Positions 1-4,389 of a stretch of DNA of 7,399 nt are shown here, in pieces. Every line of letters starts with the position of its first letter. Position 1 is the stretch's first letter. The DNA is from Deltaproteobacteria bacterium (GTDB lineage: Bacteria > Desulfobacterota > Syntrophia > Syntrophales > UBA2210): the NCBI GenBank assembly GCA_016934695.1, contig JAFGSH010000272.1, forward strand, positions 1 to 7,399. The letters are read 5' to 3'. Below the pieces are notes generated by a model that saw nothing but the letters and a program-made list of their open reading frames with translations, was not told the DNA's origin and searched no databases. A program made the translations under genes and the position numbers.

Positions 1-845
1 CCGGAGACGGCAAAGCGCTCTCGAACCTTCCCGACAAAGGTCTCTCCATCGAGTCCGCCCAGGTCCCTGACCACCCGGTTGTAGTCCATGATCCTGAGCT
101 GGTCGTGGGGGAATATCACAGCCATGATGCGGTTGTATTCCTCCGTCCCGTTGTGGGCCGGGTTCGCCTTCCGGCGCATTCGGGCGACGATCGCGGCCGC
201 GGCTATCCGGTGATGGCCGTCGGCTATGTAGAGCGAATCCAGCCGTCCGAACCCCTGCCTGATTTGCGCGATAGTCTTATCATCTCCCACGACCCACGCG
301 CTGTGGGTGATCCCGTTATCGGCGGTAAAGTCATACTCAGGATCACCGGCGGTGATTTTCTCAACGATCCCGTCGATGGTCTTCGATGCCCGGTATGTGA
401 GGTAGAGGGGGCCGGTCTGCGCGTTCACCCGGTCTATGTGTCTTGTCCGGTCGGCTTCCTTGTCCTTCCGTGTCAACTCATGCCGCTTGATGACTCCGGA
501 CTCGTAATCGGCCACATCGACGCATCCGACCACGCCGTATTGCAGGTGGTCACCCATCCCCTGACGGTAGATGTAGAAACACTCCTTCTCATCCTGAAAG
601 AGCGTGCCCTCACGCAGAAAGGCGCGCAGGTTCTCCCGCGCCCGGTCGTACACCTCCTCACGGTCGGCGGCGGTATCATCCGGGAAGTCCACCTCCGATT
701 TCACGATGCGCAGGAAACTCTTCGGATTGTCGCGGACCAGCAGTCGTGCCTCACGCGAATCGATGACATCATAAGGATAGGACGCAACTTCCCTGGCATA
801 CTGTCGCTGTGGCCTCACGGCCCTGAACGGGGCTACGGCAACCAT
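1..845 (-). CDS. DUF1015 family protein, 3' end beyond the window
   Basis: The reading frame is open from an ATG at 845 to the left edge, giving 281 codons. DUF1015 proteins are usually a little over 400 residues, so roughly the last third is missing. Recognisable family motifs in order are PFRAVRP (residues 6-12), YPYDV (23-27), KRHELT (120-125), ADRTRHID (131-138), NAQTGP (141-146) and YIADGHHR (206-213). The His/Asp/Arg-rich blocks look like conserved catalytic or ligand-binding sites, but no reaction is established for the family to my knowledge. DUF1015 genes are often found near serine biosynthesis genes (serA/serC); whether that holds here lies outside the window. The protein has no signal peptide or membrane segment and should be cytoplasmic. 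The start is supported by a GGAAGG SD at 855-860, 9 nt upstream. A GTG codon directly before the ATG is a less likely alternative. The gene diverges from the hydrolase at 996. The family assignment is confident; the function is unknown. Confidence 0.9.
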   Translation of the reverse strand, partial: MVAVAPFRAVRPQRQYAREVASYPYDVIDSREARLLVRDNPKSFLRIVKSEVDFPDDTAADREEVYDRARENLRAFLREGTLFQDEKECFYIYRQGMGDHLQYGVVGCVDVADYESGVIKRHELTRKDKEADRTRHIDRVNAQTGPLYLTYRASKTIDGIVEKITAGDPEYDFTADNGITHSAWVVGDDKTIAQIRQGFGRLDSLYIADGHHRIAAAAIVARMRRKANPAHNGTEEYNRIMAVIFPHDQLRIMDYNRVVRDLGGLDGETFVGKVRERFAVS

Positions 846-995
846 CACAACTACCCTTCCTCAGGTTTGGGCACCTTCTAACACAGTCGGTATCTTCAAG
901 GCAATAAAATCCGGCGGCGGGGCATCTCCGCTTGCAAAAATCCCCCCCGGATAGTATGAAGCGCTGCAGGGCGAAACGACGGGAGGGGAAAAGGC

Positions 996-1472
996 ATGAC
1001 AACCAGGGTCTTTGTGCACGGTCTCGAAGGGAGCAGCCAGGGGAACAAGGCTCGGTTCTTCCGAAAGCGGTATCCCGACATGATCATAGAGGATTACACG
1101 GGAGGGATCGAAGAGCGGATGGAGAAGCTGTCCCGGGTCCTGACCGGCAAGAAGAACATCATCCTGATCGGCTCCAGCTACGGAGGGCTGATGGCGGCCA
1201 TGTACGCCTGCGACAACGAACCGGCAATCAGGAAACTGATCCTCCTGGCACCGGCCCTCGACCTGGAAGAGTTCGAACCGTATCTGAATCGCACGGTCTC
1301 CGTCCCCGCCGTCCTGTACCACGGCAGCCGGGACGATGTCGTACCCCCGGGGCCGGTCCGCGAGATCGCCTCGCGGATCTTTACGGACCTGACCCACCAT
1401 ACTGTGGAGGACGATCATCCCCTCGGCGAGACGTTTCCCTCCTTCGGCTGGGACGGCCTGCTCGCCGATTAA
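996..1472 (+). CDS. small alpha/beta hydrolase (YqiA/UPF0227-like size)
   Basis: This 158-residue cytoplasmic protein has a minimal alpha/beta-hydrolase layout. An early strand ends in VFVHGLEG (residues 5-12, oxyanion-type HG). The nucleophile elbow GSSYGG is at 59-64, with Ser61 as nucleophile. The acid region GSRDDVVP is at 110-117, with Asp113 the likely acid. The DDHPL motif puts the catalytic His at 141. All three members of the triad are therefore present. The length is well below typical 250-300 residue hydrolases and leaves no room for a cap domain, as in the small YqiA/RBBP9-like esterases. The substrate cannot be predicted. The start is supported by a GGGAGGGG purine run ending a few bases before the ATG. 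A NIL/ferredoxin gene follows 54 nt downstream on the same strand and may be co-transcribed. The hydrolase fold is fairly certain; the specific subfamily is not. Confidence 0.8.
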   Translation: MTTRVFVHGLEGSSQGNKARFFRKRYPDMIIEDYTGGIEERMEKLSRVLTGKKNIILIGSSYGGLMAAMYACDNEPAIRKLILLAPALDLEEFEPYLNRTVSVPAVLYHGSRDDVVPPGPVREIASRIFTDLTHHTVEDDHPLGETFPSFGWDGLLAD

Positions 1473-1526
1473 GCCCTTGACTCTTCCGTGAAAGTAGGAT
1501 AACCGAACAACCCGGAGAGGAACGGT

Positions 1527-1937
1527 ATGTATTCAAAAAAGATAGTCATTCGCTACGGAGCCGAGATCGTCGACAAGCCCGTGGTGTACAGCCTGGTCAA
1601 GGACTTCGACCTCGCCTTCAACATCATGAGAGCCCGGATATCTCCGCGGAGGGAAGGAGTGATGGTCCTCGACCTCTCCGGCACGAAAAAGAACTTCGAC
1701 CGGGCCATCCGTTACCTCAGAAATCTGGGGCTGAACGTCGAACCCCTCTCAAAGAGCGTGACACGGAATATCGACAGGTGCGTGCACTGCGGCCTCTGCC
1801 TGGCATTCTGTTCGACTAATGCCCTTTCCATCAACACCCATACCGCAGAGGTTATCTTCGATCCCGAGAAGTGCAACGGCTGCGAGCTGTGCGTCAAGGC
1901 CTGCCCCACGCGGGCGATGACGATCGATCTCCTGTAG
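1527..1937 (+). CDS. NIL domain / 2[4Fe-4S] ferredoxin protein
   Basis: This 136-residue protein has an N-terminal NIL domain (about residues 4-78), the small ferredoxin-like ligand-binding fold also found at the C-terminus of MetN methionine transporters. Two 4Fe-4S motifs follow. The first uses Cys85, 88, 91 and 95 (CVHCGLCLAFC) and the second Cys116, 119, 122 and 126 (CNGCELCVKACP). The first motif has Ser instead of the usual Pro after its last Cys. The domain order is typical of strict anaerobes. In methanogens and some sulfate reducers, such a protein works with a DUF39 protein in making homocysteine from aspartate semialdehyde (for example MA1821/MA1822 of Methanosarcina). No DUF39 gene is visible here, so that role is only a hypothesis; a general electron carrier is the alternative. 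The start follows a GGAGAGG SD (about 1513-1519). The gene converges on the minus-strand membrane gene ending at 1973. Confidence 0.9.
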   Translation: MYSKKIVIRYGAEIVDKPVVYSLVKDFDLAFNIMRARISPRREGVMVLDLSGTKKNFDRAIRYLRNLGLNVEPLSKSVTRNIDRCVHCGLCLAFCSTNALSINTHTAEVIFDPEKCNGCELCVKACPTRAMTIDLL

Positions 1938-1942
1938 CCTGA

Positions 1943-1955
1943 TCCCCGCCGGGGA
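1943..1955. terminator. possible short hairpin between convergent genes
   Basis: TCCCC (1943-1947) pairs with GGGGA (1951-1955) around a 3-nt loop, giving a 5-bp GC-rich stem. It sits in the 35-nt gap between the convergent NIL/ferredoxin gene and the small membrane-protein gene. There is no T-run on either side, so it is at best a weak or bidirectional terminator. Confidence 0.25.
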
Positions 1956-1972
1956 CCTCCGGCCTGCTGCTG

Positions 1973-2314
1973 TTACTCCTCCTCCCGGGCATGCCTCTCT
2001 CTCATCGATTCCCCCACTTTCTCCACCAGTTCCCTGCTCTTCTCTACAACGGCCCTCCCCACGTCGCTCATCCTCTCGCGCTGATCCCCGACCCGGTCGA
2101 CCGTCTCCCGCACGTTCCGGGGAAGCCGGTCAGACGTGCCGTAGTGATAATAGCCGTAGAGGGCGATCAGGCCAAGAACGATGACCACAAGGCTCGTTAT
2201 CAGGAGCACCTTCAGCATCTCCCTGAAGAGGAAGTAGATCAACAGAAGCGCCACCGCGATGGCGATGACAAGGATCACCGGATGGGCCGACAGATACTTG
2301 ATAAGATCGTCCAC
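1973..2314 (-). CDS. small two-helix membrane protein with charged C-terminal tail
   Basis: I chose a GTG start at 2314, which gives 113 residues. It is preceded by a perfect AGGAGG SD 8 nt upstream. A longer in-frame ATG at 2389 would add 25 hydrophilic residues, overlap the upstream gene and lack such an SD. After a short N-terminus (DDLIKYLSAHP), two hydrophobic stretches (about residues 12-30 and 34-57) are separated by the charged turn REMLK, suggesting a helical hairpin in the inner membrane. Residues about 63-113 are highly charged (many Arg and Glu) and predicted helical, perhaps an amphipathic or coiled-coil tail. I recognise no family and no catalytic motif. It is the last gene of a three-gene minus-strand unit, 43 nt after the PC4-like gene. 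It is probably real, given the SD and coherent topology; its function is unknown. Confidence 0.75.
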   Translation of the reverse strand: MDDLIKYLSAHPVILVIAIAVALLLIYFLFREMLKVLLITSLVVIVLGLIALYGYYHYGTSDRLPRNVRETVDRVGDQRERMSDVGRAVVEKSRELVEKVGESMRERHAREEE

Positions 2315-2357
2315 GTCTCTCACCTCCTGAATGTGGTGACTTCCCCGCCCGGCATCG

Positions 2358-2645
2358 TCACGGGGCGTCAATCCACTTCTGCAGCGCATCGATGATCTTC
2401 GATGCCTGATCCGCGCTCGATATGTTGAATTTGCTCTGCTGGCGGTATTCGCCGTTTACCTTACGGTACCGGCGGATCGTGAAACGCGGCGGTCCGTACC
2501 CCCCCTTCGCGCGGTCCCAGTCCTGGTATCTGAATATCAGCGTCGCCCACGCCCCCTTTGAGAGGATTACCTTGTCCAGTTCCTTGACGACGACGGTACC
2601 GTCCTCTTCATACTGCACGGTAATCTCACTAACATCCGAAGCCAT
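2358..2645 (-). CDS. PC4-like (transcriptional coactivator p15-type) small protein
   Basis: This 95-residue protein has no signal peptide or membrane segment. The central part (about residues 24-62) alternates strands, with the pattern KVILSKGAWATLIFRYQDWD and then GPPRFTIRRYRK. A C-terminal helix covers about residues 77-93 (SADQASKIIDALQKWI). This layout of a basic, aromatic beta-sheet plus one helix resembles bacterial PC4/p15 single-stranded DNA-binding proteins and conserved deltaproteobacterial hypotheticals. I infer the relation from pattern, not from an alignment. If correct, it would bind single-stranded nucleic acid as a dimer. The start is set by AAAGGA (complement of 2652-2657), 6 nt before the ATG, and this SD overlaps the stop codon of the upstream hydrolase. 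The 11-nt gap makes co-transcription and translational coupling likely. Gene confidence is high; family confidence is moderate. Confidence 0.8.
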   Translation of the reverse strand: MASDVSEITVQYEEDGTVVVKELDKVILSKGAWATLIFRYQDWDRAKGGYGPPRFTIRRYRKVNGEYRQQSKFNISSADQASKIIDALQKWIDAP

Positions 2646-2656
2646 ACATCATCCTT

Positions 2657-3514
2657 TCATCCCGCGTCGAGTGCCGCCATGCGGTCGACGATCAGATCCC
2701 CCATCCTCTCGCTGTGCGTCTCCCGGTTGCTGGACATCATCTCCGTCTCCGCATCGGGGATACGTTCGGCCATCCGGTGTATGACATCCAGGCCGTGGAG
2801 GGTGTCGGTCTCCGCGCCGATGATCAGCACCGGAGCGGTGATCTCCGACAGTTTGTCCCAGAGACTGTAGTTCTTTATCGCGAAGGCATTTGCCTTGAGC
2901 CTGCCCGGCTCGGCGGCGTCCAGGGTCCCCTCGTATTTCCTCACCTGCTCCGGCTCTCTGTGTTTGTCCACCCTGACGTTCCGCAGATACCACTTCAAAA
3001 ACGGTTTGATCGCCGTGTACAGCGAGGGCGGCACCGGCCGGAGCATCAGGGGAAGCCAGAAGGGGTAGATCAGCTCACAGATCGGCGCTATCAGGATGGC
3101 GATCCCCGGCTTTCTGCCGGAATATCTCAGGTAGTCCAGGATAACGGTCGCCCCCAGCGAACTGCCCGCGAGACAGAATCCTTTTCCCGGCGGGACCTTC
3201 TTTTCGATGATCTCGTCGATGTCCCGGCTCATGCGGGACATCGAAAAATCCACCCGCGCGGCGCGCCGGGGGAGCACGGCACTGGCCTTTTCCCTGGTCT
3301 CCACATAGAGGGTCCGGTAGCGGGGGGTAACCTTCCGCAATACACTCGCCCATCCGTCCATCAGCGAGATCCAGCCGGCGACAAAGACGACCATCGGCCG
3401 TTCGGGCGTGTCACAGGGGGGCACAAAATCGACCGTCCTGAGGGTAACACCGTCGGACGTAGCGACACGGTCTTCCTCCACCCTGACATCCGGATCGGTA
3501 TACCGATGCGCCAT
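2657..3514 (-). CDS. alpha/beta hydrolase, 285 aa
   Basis: This is a full-size alpha/beta hydrolase. MVVFVAGW (residues 41-48) forms the first core strand and oxyanion region, with AGW in place of the common HG. GSSLGA (117-122) is the nucleophile elbow, with Ser119. The acid region IIGAETDTLHG (231-241) gives Asp237. The His is 267 in RETHSE (264-269). Between about 147 and 215 there is a lid-like insertion rich in Pro, Trp and Leu (YPFWLPLMLRP and after), suggesting a hydrophobic, perhaps lipid-like, acyl or aromatic substrate. No signal peptide is seen, so it is cytoplasmic. The ATG at 3514 follows a GGGAGG SD only about 3 nt away, shorter than usual; a GTG at codon 12 is a weaker alternative. 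It is first in a unit with the PC4-like and membrane-protein genes and has a candidate promoter at 3549-3577. Fold and triad are confident; the substrate is unknown. Confidence 0.9.
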   Translation of the reverse strand: MAHRYTDPDVRVEEDRVATSDGVTLRTVDFVPPCDTPERPMVVFVAGWISLMDGWASVLRKVTPRYRTLYVETREKASAVLPRRAARVDFSMSRMSRDIDEIIEKKVPPGKGFCLAGSSLGATVILDYLRYSGRKPGIAILIAPICELIYPFWLPLMLRPVPPSLYTAIKPFLKWYLRNVRVDKHREPEQVRKYEGTLDAAEPGRLKANAFAIKNYSLWDKLSEITAPVLIIGAETDTLHGLDVIHRMAERIPDAETEMMSSNRETHSERMGDLIVDRMAALDAG

Positions 3515-3548
3515 ACCCCTCCCTTTTCGACCCGCGATACTGACTGAT

Positions 3549-3577
3549 TGTCTACCTCAATCTCTTTTCCGATTCAA
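3549..3577 (-). promoter_or_regulatory. candidate sigma70-type promoter for the minus-strand hydrolase unit
   Basis: Read on the minus strand, TTGAAT (3577-3572) and TAGACA (3554-3549) are separated by 17 nt. The -35 is a good match and the -10 is moderate (3 of 6). The -10 lies about 35 nt before the ATG at 3514, consistent with a short leader. This is pattern evidence only. Confidence 0.4.
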
Positions 3578-3623
3578 CCCCTATTCTATCCTCCCAGCGC
3601 CGCGTGCGCCATATGGTTTTTCG

Positions 3624-3653
3624 TTGACACACCCTGTCATTTTCAGATAGATA
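3624..3653 (+). promoter_or_regulatory. candidate promoter for the riboswitch/btuB transcript
   Basis: A perfect -35 hexamer TTGACA (3624-3629) is followed 18 nt later by TAGATA (3648-3653), a moderate -10. Transcription would start near 3660, about 18 nt before the P1 stem of the first cobalamin riboswitch. It lies back to back with the candidate minus-strand promoter at 3549-3577. I found no equally convincing promoter between the two riboswitches, though TATAGT at 4029-4034 could be a -10 with a poor -35. Confidence 0.5.
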
Positions 3654-3677
3654 TCGCAGAACATACGTATCACACAC

Positions 3678-3816
3678 GGATGGAGGCGAGGAAGCCGGTG
3701 CAAATCCGGCGCTGCCCCGCAGCCGTAACGGGAACGAAACCCCATCATGCCACTGTCCCGATCGGGATGGGAAGGCGGGCGAGTAGGATGCCCGAAGCCG
3801 GAAGACTGCTCCATTC
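3678..3816 (+). ncRNA. cobalamin riboswitch 1 (B12 element)
   Basis: The aptamer is recognised by its conserved core: GAAGCCGGTGCAAATCCGGC followed by GCTGCCCCGCAGCCGTAAC, then GCCACTG, GGGAAGGCG and the B12 box AAGCCGGAAGACTGCTC (3795-3811). The ends are set by an 8-bp P1 stem, GGATGGAG (3678-3685) with CTCCATTC (3809-3816), containing one G-T wobble. Cobalamin riboswitches bind adenosyl- or methylcobalamin and usually switch genes off when B12 is plentiful. The next element downstream is an SD (GGGAGG, 3828-3833) for a 22-codon ORF, and no uridine-tract terminator is visible. Control of translation initiation is therefore the simplest mechanism. It differs from riboswitch 2 through most of the non-conserved P5/P6 region, so the two are not a recent exact duplication. 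Confidence 0.93.
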
Positions 3817-3841
3817 AGAATCCTCGAGGGAGGTACGCCAT

Positions 3842-3910
3842 ATGAAGTCTCCATTGTACCCATTACTGTATCAAGTCACAGCCTGCTCGGTGCACCTGTC
3901 GTCTTCGTGA
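3842..3910 (+). CDS. 22-aa ORF directly downstream of riboswitch 1 (possible leader peptide)
   Basis: An ATG at 3842 is preceded by a strong GGGAGG SD (3828-3833) with 8-nt spacing and opens a 22-codon frame ending in TGA at 3908-3910. The peptide begins MKSPLYPLLYQV and ends in a Ser run. It has no recognised family. SD position and spacing, immediately after the aptamer, are what a riboswitch-controlled translation start looks like. The stop overlaps the next ATG (TGATG, 3908-3912), suggesting coupling to the ORF at 3910. It could be a leader peptide, a tiny functional protein, or the remnant of a lost B12-regulated gene. The SD is clear; biological relevance is uncertain. Confidence 0.45.
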   Translation: MKSPLYPLLYQVTACSVHLSSS

Positions 3911-4020
3911 TGCACGGGATTACCCTGTGCTGTCTCACGATGACAGTGTCGCGCCAATCCCGAGATGAAATACCCGGTTTCTCGCCTTGTTGGAAGAGGT
4001 TGTTAAAAACAATGGAATAA
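3910..4020 (+). CDS. 36-aa ORF overlapping the riboswitch-1 leader ORF
   Basis: The ATG at 3910-3912 overlaps the TGA of the preceding 22-codon ORF in a TGATG arrangement typical of translational coupling. The frame runs 36 codons to TAA at 4018-4020, followed directly by an in-frame TAG (4021-4023). The peptide is rich in Cys (CC near the N-terminus, PCW near the C-terminus) and ends basic (KRLLKTME). I recognise no family. It has no SD of its own, and an ORF of this length is not rare by chance, so support rests on the overlap and the context. Confidence 0.3.
   Translation: MHGITLCCLTMTVSRQSRDEIPGFSPCWKRLLKTME
3912..3946 (+). other. two consecutive hairpins right after the 22-aa ORF stop
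   Basis: GCACGGG (3912-3918) pairs with CCCTGTGC (3923-3930) around ATTA with one bulged T. CTGTC (3930-3934) pairs with GACAG (3942-3946) around a 7-nt loop. The arms share base 3930. The first hairpin starts 2 nt after the stop codon at 3908-3910, so a terminating ribosome would cover it. No T-run follows, so these are not ordinary terminators. Confidence 0.35.
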
Positions 4021-4044
4021 TAGAGAGTTATAGTGAGGTGGGCA

Positions 4045-4069
4045 TCCTCATCGATTTTACGGATGAGGA
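4045..4069 (+). other. 8-bp stem hairpin upstream of riboswitch 2
   Basis: TCCTCATC (4045-4052) and GATGAGGA (4062-4069) form a perfect 8-bp stem around a 9-nt loop. GGG (4040-4042) and CCC (4073-4075) could extend it across an internal loop. It ends 18 nt before the P1 stem of riboswitch 2 and has no downstream T-run. It may insulate the second aptamer or act as a pause or processing site; this is inference. Confidence 0.4.
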
Positions 4070-4086
4070 GATCCCCTTATGAAACC

Positions 4087-4238
4087 GTCCGTCAGAGGAA
4101 GGAAGCCGGTGCAAGTCCGGCGCTGCCCCGCAACTGTAAGCGGCACGAAATCCACAGAAAAGCCACTGTTTCGATGATTCGGAATGGGAAGGCGTGGAAA
4201 GTAGGCACATCCGCGAGCCAGGAGACTTTTCGACGGAC
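4087..4238 (+). ncRNA. cobalamin riboswitch 2 (B12 element)
   Basis: This is a textbook B12 element. The core GAAGCCGGTGCAAGTCCGGC continues into GCTGCCCCGCAACTGTAA (4121-4138), then GCCACTG, ATGGGAAGGCG and the B12 box GAGCCAGGAGAC (4215-4226). A perfect 7-bp P1, GTCCGTC (4087-4093) with GACGGAC (4232-4238), defines the ends. Its B12-box tail reads GACTTTT where many elements have GACCTGC, a mild departure. It lies 270 nt downstream of riboswitch 1 and just upstream of a near-perfect SD (AAAGGAGGT, 4262-4270) serving a 10-codon ORF, with btuB beyond. Direct control of the receptor by cobalamin is the expected role. TTGTC (4270-4274) could pair with GACAA (4236-4240), which shares three bases with the P1 3' strand, giving a possible link between aptamer folding and SD access. 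Confidence 0.97.
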
Positions 4239-4274
4239 AAAAGCCAATCCGAACCGAGGGGAAAGGAGGTTGTC

Positions 4275-4307
4275 ATGAGATCAATAGCGAACACAAATCC
4301 GCCTTAG
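4275..4307 (+). CDS. 10-aa leader ORF between riboswitch 2 and btuB
   Basis: The near-perfect SD AAAGGAGGT (4262-4270) is followed by ATG at 4275 and encodes MRSIANTNPP, stopping at TAG 4305-4307. One base later (ATG at 4309) begins a frame that runs without a stop into btuB. This SD is stronger than that of most genes in the window, which argues that ribosomes do load here. The peptide ends in Pro-Pro before the stop, a context that can slow termination. Likely a regulatory leader peptide allowing reinitiation; it could also be incidental. Confidence 0.45.
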   Translation: MRSIANTNPP

Positions 4308-4373
4308 CATGTCTGATGCGGCGACACGAGAGAAAAAGATGAAAACAGGTTGTGTGATCAGACATAGTGAATC

Positions 4374-4389
4374 AAGGAGGAATGGTAAA
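4374..4389 (+). promoter_or_regulatory. SD that sets the btuB start
   Basis: AAGGAGG at 4374-4380 lies 9 nt before the ATG at 4390. This favours 4390 over the in-frame upstream ATGs at 4309 and 4339, because only the 4390 start begins with a classical signal peptide. Confidence 0.75.

Noticed and set aside
105..881. A 258-codon open frame on the plus strand
   Set aside because: It lies antisense to the DUF1015 gene, whose motifs are clear, and its translation shows no family features or SD.
846..995. Divergent promoters between the DUF1015 gene and the small hydrolase
   Set aside because: Promoters are expected here, but the only hexamers seen (TTGCAA/TAGTAT with 14-nt spacing on plus; TTGCCT/TTAGAA on minus) are poorly spaced or weak.
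932..1480. A 182-codon plus-strand frame overlapping the small hydrolase
   Set aside because: It is Arg/Pro/Gly-rich and low in hydrophobic core residues; the overlapping frame from 996 has a complete hydrolase motif set.
1477..1505. TTGACT followed by a weak TAACCG as a possible promoter for the NIL/ferredoxin gene
   Set aside because: The -10 matches only two consensus bases, so it is not better than chance.
2714..3547. A 277-codon open frame on the plus strand
   Set aside because: It is antisense to the 285-aa hydrolase, which has an intact catalytic triad. The composition (rich in Arg, His, Asp and Gly) is typical of a shadow frame.
3552..3863. 103- and 77-codon minus-strand frames across riboswitch 1, and a 120-codon plus-strand frame from 3548
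   Set aside because: They run through the structured aptamer, whose conserved bases explain the sequence. Only the last 22 codons of the plus frame, after the SD, are kept as a candidate ORF.
4028..4294. Plus and minus frames of 81-88 codons across riboswitch 2
   Set aside because: The sequence is accounted for by a canonical cobalamin aptamer; the translations contain the aptamer core read as peptide.
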